This document shows, piece after piece, positions 6,879 through 13,136 of a DNA stretch of 13,136 bases (the first letter of the stretch is position 1; each line of letters opens with the position of its first letter). The position numbers and the translations under genes are program-made. Origin of the DNA: JAJPJQ01 sp036522615 (GTDB taxonomy: Bacteria; Desulfobacterota; Binatia; UBA9968); assembly GCA_036522615.1 (NCBI GenBank), contig DATDFN010000277.1, positions 1 to 13,136 on the forward strand, given 5' to 3'. Below the pieces are notes generated by a model. It searched no databases and had not been told where the DNA came from. It worked only from the letters and a program-made list of their open reading frames with translations.

Positions 6879-7571
6879 ATGCCCCAGCTCCGTTGTTTGA
6901 CGATCAAGGCGAAGGAGCCGCGCCGTCTGGCCGATTTTTATCGGCGCGTCTTCGAAGTGAAAACCGTCTCCGAGGACGATAACCTGATCCGGCTCTCCGA
7001 CGGAGTCTTCACGCTCGGGCTGCTCAAGGGAAACGGCGAGCGTAAAAACGGTTTGGATGCCAGCGGCTTTCGCGTCGAGGACCTTGACGGCGTCGCGGCG
7101 AAAGCGGCGCGCCGGGAAGACGGCGCGGCGCCGTACAGCGAGCGGCGCGTTGCGGATCCTGACGGCAACCTCATCGATCTCAATCACGAAGGCTTCGGCG
7201 CCTCGACGGAAAAAAGCCCGTTCCCGATCAGGCATATCGCGCTCTATACCGGCGATCCCAAGCGGCTGTCGGATTTTTATCAGGACGCTTTCGGAATGAA
7301 GGAAGTGGCCTATTCGGACCGATCGTCGATCTTCGTCTCCGACGGCTACTTCAACGTCGCGCTGCTCTACCAGCGCGTCGGCGAGGAAAAGAACGGCTAC
7401 AATCACTTCGGCTTCCATATCCAGGACATCGATGAGATCCGCGACCGCGCCGAAGGCGCCGGCGTCCGGCGCGGCGCGAAGCGGCCGGACCGCATACCCT
7501 ACGCGGAGTACCGCATCCACGATCCCGAAGGGAACGGGATCGATATCTCGGTCAAGGGCTGGAAGACATAA
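6879..7571 (+). CDS. Tandem VOC-fold protein (glyoxalase/extradiol dioxygenase superfamily), VOC1
   Basis: This 230-residue cytoplasmic protein has two VOC domains, about residues 1-105 and 115-230. Domain 2 keeps a metal site: H119 in IRHIALYT, H176 in YNHFGFHI and an acidic residue, D222, in GNGIDIS. The matching positions in domain 1 are C6, A61 and D100, so domain 1 has lost both histidines and probably serves structure or binding. Members isomerise, cleave or epimerise small oxygenated substrates, or bind ligands; the activity here is unknown. I chose the ATG at 6879-6881 because GGAGGG (6867-6872) sits 6 bases before it. A TTG at 6873 would have no spacing. It is the only gene before SBP3, separated from it by a palindromic element. 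VOC2 across the convergent junction is its counterpart. Confidence 0.88.
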   Translation: MPQLRCLTIKAKEPRRLADFYRRVFEVKTVSEDDNLIRLSDGVFTLGLLKGNGERKNGLDASGFRVEDLDGVAAKAARREDGAAPYSERRVADPDGNLIDLNHEGFGASTEKSPFPIRHIALYTGDPKRLSDFYQDAFGMKEVAYSDRSSIFVSDGYFNVALLYQRVGEEKNGYNHFGFHIQDIDEIRDRAEGAGVRRGAKRPDRIPYAEYRIHDPEGNGIDISVKGWKT

Positions 7572-7698
7572 CAGGCCGTCCAAAACGCCCATAGGCTTCG
7601 TTGCGCTCGACCCGTCTCGCTCGACGTACTGAAAAAAGTACGCCTGCGCTCGCCGGATCGTCGCGCGCCTCGCCTCTGGATCGTTTTTGATCGGCCTG
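7572..7698. repeat. 127-bp imperfect palindrome (REP/MITE-like intergenic element)
   Basis: The element starts right after the VOC1 stop codon and ends 20 bases before the SBP3 start, filling most of the 147-base gap. Its ends are CAGGCCG (7572-7578) and CGGCCTG (7692-7698). The centre is the perfect stem CGTACT (7625-7630), loop GAAAAA, AGTACG (7637-7642). Between them the two arms align with interruptions, including CAAAACG against CGTTTTTG and the CCA-x-AGGC blocks. I recall similar 'GTACT...AGTAC' intergenic palindromes with CAGGCCG-type ends from deltaproteobacteria-like genomes, but I cannot confirm it here and see no second copy in this window. As RNA it would fold into a long hairpin that could end or dampen transcription between VOC1 and SBP3. 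Confidence 0.72.
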
Positions 7699-7718
7699 AC
7701 GCATTTGAAAGGATACCG

Positions 7719-8699
7719 GTGAAGACAGCGCTTGGACTTCTGATATCTTTATTTTTTGCAGCAATCTTCGCACGTGACGCATCGGCCGCCGAGAGACTGG
7801 TCGCCGATTTCGGCGGCGTCTCGGGCTTTCAGAGCGCGTCGTGGGTAGCGAAGGATTTAAAGCTCTTCGACAAGTATGGACTCAACGTCGACCTGGTCAT
7901 GATCACCGGCGGGGCGCGATCGGTCGCGGCGCTTCTCGGCGGCAGCACGCAGTTCGCGACCGGATCGGGCACCGCGCCGCTGCAGGCCTACGCGCGCGGC
8001 TCCGACGTGACGATCCTCGCCGCGTCGTACAACAAATTCCCTTACGCAGTCGTCGTGAAGCCGGACATCCGCACTCCCAAGGATCTGCGCGGCAAGAAGA
8101 TCGGCATCCTTAACTTCGGCGGCTCGAACGACATCGCGCTGCAGCTCGCGCTGAAGGAATGGGGCATCAAGCAACAGGAGGTAAACGTCATTATCGGGGC
8201 CGACGCGCCGACGCGGCTCTTGTCGCTCACCGTCGGCAGCATCGATGCGACGATTCTATCGCCGCCGCATCTCACGATGGCGGTGAAGGCCGGCTACCGG
8301 ATCTTGGGCGACATGGGAGATATGCACGCCAGGTTCTCGCAGTCCACGCTTTATGTCAGGCGCGGCTATCTCAAGGACAATCGCGATGTCGTCAAGCGAT
8401 TCCTCAAGGCATATGCGGAGGCGATCAAGGTCGTCAAGACCGACCGCGAGCGCACGATCAAGATTTTCTCGCAGCGGATGCGCCTCGACGACCGGGAAAT
8501 CTTGAGCGACACCTATAATTACTTCGCCCCGCGGTTTTCCTTTCCGCCGCGCGTCGACATGCAGGGCATCAAGGATACGCTAGATTTTTACGCCGAGACG
8601 AGCCCGGAGCTACGCGGCCGCAAGCCCGAGGAGTTCGTCGATTCGTCTTTGATGGATGAGTTGGAGAGAGAAGGGTTTTTTAAAAGCCTGGGCGGCTGA
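7719..8699 (+). CDS. Periplasmic solute-binding protein, NMT1/SsuA-like (SBP3)
   Basis: This 326-residue exported binding protein starts with GTG at 7719-7721, supported by AAAGGA (7708-7713) 5 bases upstream. The signal peptide is about residues 1-24 (KTALGLLISLFFAAIF, cleavage near ASAA-ER). Shared paralog features are the LKLFDKYGLNV segment, the NFGGSND hinge motif at 132-138, TILSPPHLTMAVKAGY, and the PEEFVDSSLMDELEREGFF tail, closest in style to SBP1 and SBP2. It follows VOC1 but is separated by the palindromic element, so it may be transcribed by read-through. Its stop is 2 bases from the stop of SBP4 on the other strand. The ligand is unknown, and no permease is present. Confidence 0.92.
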   Translation: MKTALGLLISLFFAAIFARDASAAERLVADFGGVSGFQSASWVAKDLKLFDKYGLNVDLVMITGGARSVAALLGGSTQFATGSGTAPLQAYARGSDVTILAASYNKFPYAVVVKPDIRTPKDLRGKKIGILNFGGSNDIALQLALKEWGIKQQEVNVIIGADAPTRLLSLTVGSIDATILSPPHLTMAVKAGYRILGDMGDMHARFSQSTLYVRRGYLKDNRDVVKRFLKAYAEAIKVVKTDRERTIKIFSQRMRLDDREILSDTYNYFAPRFSFPPRVDMQGIKDTLDFYAETSPELRGRKPEEFVDSSLMDELEREGFFKSLGG

Positions 8700-8701
8700 G
8701 T

Positions 8702-9670
8702 TTACCGTCTCAGCTCTTCGCTCGCTTTCTTCGCGAACGACCAGTCCGCCACGTCCGAGATCGTCGCGGCGGTTTTGCCCTTGCGGCTTTCCTGGACGAG
8801 CTGAATGACGTTTTTCATGACATCGTCCGGCGCGATCCCGTTCCGGCTGTAGAGCCCGACGAGATCGCGGTACATCGCCTCGCGCACCTCGGCGTCTTTG
8901 ACGCCCCAGCTTTTTTCCATAAGCGCAAGAATGTCGGCCTTGCGGTTGTGAATGTAGTCTACGCTCTTGATCAGCGCGCGAATCATCTTCACGATCTCGC
9001 CGGGCGCCTCTTTCAACTTGTCGACGTGCGTCGCGAGACCGCCGAGCGGAATCTTCAGCACATCATTGAACGAGACGATCTCGTTGAAGCCCTTGGTGCG
9101 GCCGATCTTGTTGAACGGCGGCACGAGCATCGCGGCTTGAATGTTGCCCGCCTCCAGCGACTGGTAGCGCGCCGAGCTGCCGCCGATCTGGAGAAAGGTC
9201 ACGTCTTTTTCGCTCATGCCGTGTTTCCTGAGGATCGTGATCACCTCGCTGTGCGGCGTGCCGCCGAAACTGCTGATGCCGACGATTTTCCCTTTGAGGT
9301 CTTCGACGCGCTTGATCGCCGGCGCGGTCACGAGGACGTGGTCGGAGCCGTCCATGACCGACATGACGATCTTCACCGGCAGGCCGGCGAGCGCGGCGCC
9401 GACGAAGTTCGAGAACGTGCCGCCGTAGTCCACGTTCTTGCTCGCGACGCCGGTGACCACGACCTGGTTCTGCATGACGACGACCACGGCGTTTAGGCCC
9501 TCGCCTTTGAAGAAGCCTCTCTCCTCGGCGATGACGAACGGCAGGGAGTTGCTGCCGGTGCGCGTGGTGAGGCCGAGAGTGATCTTCTTGTCCTGCGCGC
9601 CGGGCGCAGAAGGCAGCGCGGCGGCGGCCGCGAGTGCGGTAATACCGAAGAGAATGCGGGAAAACCGCAT
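8702..9670 (-). CDS. Periplasmic solute-binding protein, NMT1/SsuA-like, divergent (SBP4)
   Basis: This 322-residue exported binding protein has a signal peptide of about 25 residues (RFSRILFGITALAAAAAL, cleavage near PGAQ-DK). It shares the fold landmarks with the other three, namely AEERGFFKGEGLNAVVV, the SFGGTPH hinge motif at 134-140 and AAMLVPPFNKIGRTKGF. Its C-terminus, ISDVADWSFAKKASEELRR, departs from the DFVD-S tail of SBP1-3, so it is the most divergent member. The ATG at 9668-9670 overlaps the VOC2 stop as TAATG and has only a weak ribosome site, which points to translational coupling with VOC2. A 94-codon in-frame extension upstream is arginine-rich noise within VOC2. The ligand is unknown. 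Confidence 0.92.
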   Translation of the reverse strand: MRFSRILFGITALAAAAALPSAPGAQDKKITLGLTTRTGSNSLPFVIAEERGFFKGEGLNAVVVVMQNQVVVTGVASKNVDYGGTFSNFVGAALAGLPVKIVMSVMDGSDHVLVTAPAIKRVEDLKGKIVGISSFGGTPHSEVITILRKHGMSEKDVTFLQIGGSSARYQSLEAGNIQAAMLVPPFNKIGRTKGFNEIVSFNDVLKIPLGGLATHVDKLKEAPGEIVKMIRALIKSVDYIHNRKADILALMEKSWGVKDAEVREAMYRDLVGLYSRNGIAPDDVMKNVIQLVQESRKGKTAATISDVADWSFAKKASEELRR

Positions 9671-10482
9671 TATTCGACGAGGTCCATCAGGACGCCGTCG
9701 GGATCGGCAAGCGAGCGGCGGCCGAGCATGCAAGCGTCGATCTCGGCGAGCGTCGTCGGGCCGAAGCGGCCGAGGTCGATCTGCTTCGGCTTCGACTCGG
9801 GATGGTTGCGCGCGAGATTCTGGAGGTCGTCGTCGGCTTTCTTCAACGCGTCGACCTTGAAGCCGATGTGGTCGAGTCCTTCGGTCATTGAGCGGTAGGA
9901 TTTGTTCTCCGTCGGGATAATGACGATGGACACTTTGCCGTCGCTGACGCAAAGCTGGCCGCCGTCGCCTCCGCTTTCGACGGGCCGGAGCTCGAAGACG
10001 TCCTGATAGAATTGCGCCAGATAAGCGGGCCTCGCCGTTCGGATCGCCACGTGATCGAGATGGCGCGGCTGCTCCCAGCCTTTTTCCAGATAGCCTTCGC
10101 GCACCTTCGCGACGCCCTGCTGCGAGACGTCCATGTGCGTGCCCGAGGGGTCCTGGATGCGCATGACGGCGAACGGCACGTGCTCGAGGCTGCTCGTGAC
10201 TCTCACTTCGGGATATTTCTTCAGCCGGTCCATCACGGTCTGGCCGGACTCGACCTCGAAGCCGAAATGGTCGAGACCGGAGCGGATGCCCGCGTGCCGC
10301 TGCAACAGCGCGAGGCCCATCACGCCGTCGCTCAGATGGCCGCGATTGGGATTATATTCGCCCTTCTCGTCGGTCATGCCGGTCGTGATCTGCTTCATGC
10401 CGAAGATGTCGCGGTAGAAACGGGATGTCTTGTCGTAGTTTTCCGTGTAGATGGCGACGTGGCGGATGCGCGCAAAAGCCAT
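9670..10482 (-). CDS. Tandem VOC-fold protein (glyoxalase/extradiol dioxygenase superfamily), VOC2
   Basis: This 270-residue cytoplasmic protein has two VOC domains, about residues 1-125 and 138-270. Unlike VOC1, both halves retain a possible two-histidine-one-carboxylate site: H8 (RIRHVAIYT), H72 (GLDHFGFEV) and D118 (THMDVS) in the first, and H144 (LDHVAIRTA), H205 (GLDHIGFKV) and D267 (VLMDLVE) in the second. The carboxylate is Asp rather than the more usual Glu. The protein ends directly after the last motif, so it lacks any C-terminal extension. I chose the ATG at 10480-10482 because AGGAGG (plus 10491-10496) lies 8 bases upstream; an ATG at 10512 would precede it. Candidate roles are an extradiol-type dioxygenase, isomerase or epimerase. 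It is the first gene of an operon with SBP4. Confidence 0.88.
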   Translation of the reverse strand: MAFARIRHVAIYTENYDKTSRFYRDIFGMKQITTGMTDEKGEYNPNRGHLSDGVMGLALLQRHAGIRSGLDHFGFEVESGQTVMDRLKKYPEVRVTSSLEHVPFAVMRIQDPSGTHMDVSQQGVAKVREGYLEKGWEQPRHLDHVAIRTARPAYLAQFYQDVFELRPVESGGDGGQLCVSDGKVSIVIIPTENKSYRSMTEGLDHIGFKVDALKKADDDLQNLARNHPESKPKQIDLGRFGPTTLAEIDACMLGRRSLADPDGVLMDLVE

Positions 10483-10504
10483 GGCGGTGTCCTCCTGGAG
10501 CCGG

Positions 10505-10532
10505 ACTATCACCCGGCGCGGCGCATTGTCAA
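10505..10532 (-). promoter_or_regulatory. Candidate promoter of the VOC2-SBP4 operon
   Basis: On the minus strand TTGACA (plus 10527-10532) is followed after 16 bases by GATAGT (plus 10505-10510), matching six of six and four of six consensus positions. It lies 23 bases before the VOC2 start. The -35 box forms the left arm of the 10527-10544 palindrome. Confidence 0.52.
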
Positions 10533-10544
10533 CGGCGGTTGACA
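10527..10544. promoter_or_regulatory. 18-bp perfect palindrome across back-to-back -35 boxes (candidate operator)
   Basis: TGTCAAC, spacer GGCG, then GTTGACA forms a perfect 7+7 inverted repeat. Each arm contains a TTGACA box reading outward on opposite strands, so a dimeric regulator bound here could block both divergent promoters. Two divergent -35 boxes can also create such symmetry by chance. No regulator gene is present in the window. Confidence 0.5.
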
Positions 10545-10567
10545 GGTAGCATCCGGCGTGGAAGATT
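10539..10567 (+). promoter_or_regulatory. Candidate promoter of the CoA-transferase operon
   Basis: TTGACA (10539-10544) is followed after 17 bases by AAGATT (10562-10567), only three of six for the -10 box. It would start transcription close to the coding region, 16 bases before the ATG at 10584. The -35 box is convincing and the -10 box is not. Confidence 0.38.
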
Positions 10568-10583
10568 ACGACAGGAATTTTTC

Positions 10584-11810
10584 ATGCCCGTCACCGCGCT
10601 CGACGACATCACCGTTATTGAATGCGCCACGTTCGTCACCGGACCGTACGCGACGTCGCTGCTCGCGGAGCTCGGCGCGCGGGTCATCAAGATCGAGTCG
10701 CCGCCGGAAGGCGATCCTTACCGCTATTTCGCCGCCGACGAATTCTACAGCCCCAACTTCGCGCACCTGAATCGCAACAAAGAGAGCCTCGCGCTCGATC
10801 TAAAGAGCGATCGTGGTAAAGAGATCTGCATCAATTTAGTCAAGGGAGCCGACGTGTTCGTGGAGAATTTCCGCCCCGGGACCGCGGAGAGGCTGGGCCT
10901 CGGCTACGACGCTCTCCGCGGCGCGAACCGGCGCCTGGTCTATTGCTCGATCTCCGCCTTTGGCAAAAGCGGCCCGTACGCCGACAAGCCGGGCTTCGAT
11001 ACGCTGGGGCAGGCGATGAGCGGTCTTTTGAGCGTGCTCACCGATCCCGATAAGCCGTCGGTCATGGGCATTGCCCTGTCCGATTACACGACCGGCATGT
11101 CGGCGTGCTACGGGATCCTCGGCGCGCTCTTGGCGCGCCAGAAGACGGGGCACGGCTCGAAGGTGGAGACCTCGCTGCTCCAGGCGACACTCTCGTTCAT
11201 CGGCGAGACCGCCGCGGGATACCTGCGCACGGGGCAGGTTCCCGATCGCGCGGCGCGCGTCAAGAACGCCCACGCTTTCGCCTTCGTCGCGAGCGACGGA
11301 CTGCCGCTTGCGATCCATTGCTCGGTGCCGGAAAAATTTTGGACGTCTTTTCTCGAAGCCGCCGGCCGCACAGAGCTGGCGGCCGACGAGCGATTCAAGA
11401 CGCGTGAAGCGCGCAAGCAGAATTACGCCGCGCTGGAAGACACTTTAAAGCCGACCTTCGCGGCGCGGCCGCGCGCGGAATGGCTGGAGCTGATGGAAAA
11501 GCACGACGTCCCCGCGGCGCCGCTGTATAACATCGCCGAGGTACTGGACGACCCGCAGGTGCGGCATCTCGGCATGGTCGAAGAGGTTAGCCACCCGAAG
11601 GCCGGCAGCTGGAAATTCGTCGGCGGGCCGGTGAGCTACACGAAAATTTCGCCCGATCCCGCGAAGCCGGCGCCGCTCGTCGGCGAGCAGACCGCGCGAA
11701 TTCTCGCCGAGATCGGCTGCGATTCGGACGAACTGCGGGAGCTCCAGGATGAGGGGATTATAAAAATCGGAGGCGCCCATCGTCACGGGGCGCGACAGGA
11801 GCGATTATGA
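10584..11810 (+). CDS. CaiB/BaiF family (class III) CoA-transferase
   Basis: This 408-residue cytoplasmic protein is the usual size for a class III CoA-transferase, which moves CoA between acyl-CoA donors and carboxylic acids through an aspartyl-CoA intermediate. Landmarks in order are ECATFVTGPYATSLLAELGA (13-32), VIKIESPPEGDPYR (34-47), LNRNKESLALDLKS (62-75), the ADVFVENFRPGTAERLGLGY region (89-108), SAFGKSGPYADKPGFD (124-139), and D167 in GIALSDYTTGM, which fits the catalytic aspartate. A typical C-terminal ending ELQDEGIIKI is followed by a short extra tail that overlaps the next gene's ribosome site. The start at 10584 has AGGA (10573-10576) 7 bases before it. The stop overlaps the next start as ATGA. 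Substrate acid unknown; its operon partners suggest catabolism of an organic acid. Confidence 0.94.
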   Translation: MPVTALDDITVIECATFVTGPYATSLLAELGARVIKIESPPEGDPYRYFAADEFYSPNFAHLNRNKESLALDLKSDRGKEICINLVKGADVFVENFRPGTAERLGLGYDALRGANRRLVYCSISAFGKSGPYADKPGFDTLGQAMSGLLSVLTDPDKPSVMGIALSDYTTGMSACYGILGALLARQKTGHGSKVETSLLQATLSFIGETAAGYLRTGQVPDRAARVKNAHAFAFVASDGLPLAIHCSVPEKFWTSFLEAAGRTELAADERFKTREARKQNYAALEDTLKPTFAARPRAEWLELMEKHDVPAAPLYNIAEVLDDPQVRHLGMVEEVSHPKAGSWKFVGGPVSYTKISPDPAKPAPLVGEQTARILAEIGCDSDELRELQDEGIIKIGGAHRHGARQERL

Positions 11811-12817
11811 GCGAGGATCGCGTCCTATATATAGGCACCGACAAAGGATTGTTCACCGCAGCGGCGCGAAGCGGCCGGTACGAGCCGCGGCTCGCGGGCT
11901 TGCAGGGCAAAGGGGCGATCCGCGCGCCCGTCGTGATCGACCGCCGCGAGCCGCGGCGGATGTACGCCGCGACGGGCCGGTGCGGCGTCTTCGTCAGTGA
12001 GGACCGCGGCGAAAGCTGGCGCGAGATCAACGACGGCGTCACTTATAAAGAGGCCTGGTCGCTCGCTCAGCATCCGCTCACCGGCGAGCTGGTGCTCGGC
12101 ACCGGTCCGTCGTCCGTTTTCAAGAGCGGCGACGGCGGGGAGAGCTGGAAAGACTGCGAGGGCCTACGGGGCTTGGCCGAGACGATCGACTGGACGTTTC
12201 CCAATCCGCCGCACGTGAGCCATGTCAAAGGACTGGCGCTGTCGCAGAAAGATCCCAAAATCATTTTCGGCGCCATCGAGGAAGGCTGGCTCGTGCGCAG
12301 CCGCGACGGCGGCGTGACCTGGCAAAATATCAAAGAGGGCACGGAGTTCGATTCGCACTCTGTCGCGGTCATGCCGGACGATCCGTCGATCGTCATCTCC
12401 ACCTCGGGCAAATTCTTCTACAAGAGCGTCAACGGCGGCGACAGCTTCGCCCAGTCGTCGTCGGGACTCGACCGCCGCTACATGGCGCAGGTGGCGTTTC
12501 ATCCCTCGCAGCCGAAGACATTCTTCACCGCCGCCGCCGCGGTGCCGCCGCCGTTCTGGCGCCGTCCGGAAGGCGGCGACACAGGGTTTTACCGCAGCGA
12601 CGATCGCGGCGATTCGTGGCGGAGACTTTCCGGCGGCCTCCCCGAGCATATGACCGCCGCGCCGCGCGCCGTCGCCGGCGATGCGGACGATCCGGGCTGC
12701 TTCGCCTTCGGTATGAACGACGGCAGCGTCTGGATAACGGAAGACGCGGGCAAGTCGTTCAAGCAGATCATCTCCGGCATGCCGCAGGTCATGAGCATCC
12801 GCGTCGCCCATAGCTGA
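11807..12817 (+). CDS. Asp-box (BNR) repeat beta-propeller protein without signal peptide
   Basis: This 336-residue protein has six evenly placed Asp-box motifs of the S-x-D-x-G-x-S/T-W type: SEDRGESW (64-71), SGDGGESW (107-114), SRDGGVTW (165-172), SVNGGDSF (207-214), SDDRGDSW (264-271) and TEDAGKSF (311-318). These form turns between propeller blades in sialidase/sortilin/photosynthesis-factor-like folds. The N-terminus (SEDRVLYIGTDKGLF) is strand-like with no signal peptide, so it is cytoplasmic unless exported by another route. I see no catalytic sialidase residues such as the RIP motif, so glycosidase activity is not supported. It overlaps the CoA-transferase stop as ATGA with AGGAG 5 bases upstream (11797-11801), and its own stop overlaps the next start as TGATG. 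It is probably a scaffold or ligand-binding partner of that operon; the function is unknown. Confidence 0.88.
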   Translation: MSEDRVLYIGTDKGLFTAAARSGRYEPRLAGLQGKGAIRAPVVIDRREPRRMYAATGRCGVFVSEDRGESWREINDGVTYKEAWSLAQHPLTGELVLGTGPSSVFKSGDGGESWKDCEGLRGLAETIDWTFPNPPHVSHVKGLALSQKDPKIIFGAIEEGWLVRSRDGGVTWQNIKEGTEFDSHSVAVMPDDPSIVISTSGKFFYKSVNGGDSFAQSSSGLDRRYMAQVAFHPSQPKTFFTAAAAVPPPFWRRPEGGDTGFYRSDDRGDSWRRLSGGLPEHMTAAPRAVAGDADDPGCFAFGMNDGSVWITEDAGKSFKQIISGMPQVMSIRVAHS

Positions 12818-13136
12818 TGGCCGGCGTCGAATTCGGCCTGCTGCTGCACACCCGTCATTGGATCCGCGCCGAGCGCGCGCCGGCGGACCTGGATGAATTC
12901 TGGCGCGCCGCCGAAGACGCCGAGAGCGCCGGCTTCGACCACCTTTGGGTGGGCGACAGCCCGCGCATCGCGCGCATGGACCGGGCACACGCGGACTGCC
13001 TGACAGTGATGGCCGCGCTCGCGGCCAAGACGAAACAAATAAAAATCGGTGTGGTGCCGTTGATCGCAGGCCTTAGAAATCCGGTCCTGCTGGCGCATTC
13101 GCTCGCGACGCTCGATGTGATCTCCTCGGGCCGCAT
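12817..13136 (+). CDS. LLM-class (luciferase-like) flavin-dependent oxidoreductase, N-terminal fragment
   Basis: The first 106 codons are visible and the frame is open to the right edge. The sequence reads GVEFGLLLHTRHW, then AAEDAESAGFDHLWVGDSP, ADCLTVMAALAAKTKQIKIG, VVPLIAGLRNPVLLAHSLAT and LDVISSGR. This is the start of a bacterial luciferase-like TIM barrel: the strand-helix pattern EDAE-x-AGFD-x-LWVGD, the ALAAKT-x-x-I-x-x-G segment, NP-x-x-x-AHS-x-A-x-LD and the SSGR loop before the flavin site. Members use FMN or F420 for monooxygenation or hydride transfer, for example in alkanesulfonate cleavage or F420-dependent reductions; which cofactor applies is not visible in this fragment. The ATG at 12817-12819 overlaps the upstream stop as TGATG, so translation is coupled to the Asp-box gene. 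Confidence 0.9.
   Translation, partial: MAGVEFGLLLHTRHWIRAERAPADLDEFWRAAEDAESAGFDHLWVGDSPRIARMDRAHADCLTVMAALAAKTKQIKIGVVPLIAGLRNPVLLAHSLATLDVISSGR

Noticed and set aside
9671..9952. 94-codon N-terminal extension of SBP4
   Set aside because: The extension is arginine/proline-rich and lies inside VOC2; the ATG at 9670 gives a proper signal peptide and couples to the VOC2 stop.
11807..12817. Sialidase or other glycosidase
   Set aside because: Asp-boxes alone are structural; no RIP motif, catalytic arginine triad or signal peptide is visible.

Overview
The window is GC-rich, densely coded bacterial DNA with no RNA genes, CRISPR array, transposase or phage gene that I can see. The organism looks Gram-negative, because there are many Sec-exported periplasmic-type solute-binding proteins. 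Several NMT1/SsuA-like binding proteins without their own permeases, beside CaiB-type CoA-transferases, VOC-fold proteins, hydantoinases and luciferase-like oxidoreductases, recall uncultured soil and groundwater lineages such as Rokubacteria, Binatota, Tectomicrobia or delta-/betaproteobacteria. That placement is an inference from gene style, not a phylogenetic result.

Layout. From 6757 leftward everything is on the minus strand. A citrate synthase/citryl-CoA lyase-like protein is followed by a binding protein (SBP2) and a YeiH-type membrane protein. A promoter-like site overlapping the yeiH stop codon then leads into two small exported proteins of unknown function. A further promoter-like site precedes hyuA, a third type of enzyme gene, followed by a binding protein (SBP1) and hyuB, which runs off the left edge. 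From 6879 to 10482 there is a mirror-image block: a tandem VOC protein followed by SBP3 on the plus strand faces SBP4 preceded by another tandem VOC protein on the minus strand, with only 2 bases between the two stop codons. A 127-bp imperfect palindrome fills the gap between the first VOC gene and SBP3. From 10584 rightward a tightly overlapping plus-strand operon encodes a CaiB/BaiF CoA-transferase, an Asp-box beta-propeller protein without a signal peptide, and the start of a luciferase-like flavin oxidoreductase.

How the genes may work together. Four related binding proteins are each placed directly after an enzyme gene (hyuA, the lyase-like gene and the two VOC genes), and three of the four junctions overlap or would overlap by one or a few bases. 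No ABC permease or ATPase is present. The simplest reading is a set of capture-and-degrade modules for small organic acids, amides or sulfonates that share a permease encoded elsewhere. The CoA-transferase and flavin oxidoreductase would then process acids after uptake. The substrates cannot be read from the sequence. The divergent promoter at 10483-10583 carries an 18-bp perfect palindrome across both -35 boxes, so the VOC2-SBP4 operon and the CoA-transferase operon may share one regulator.
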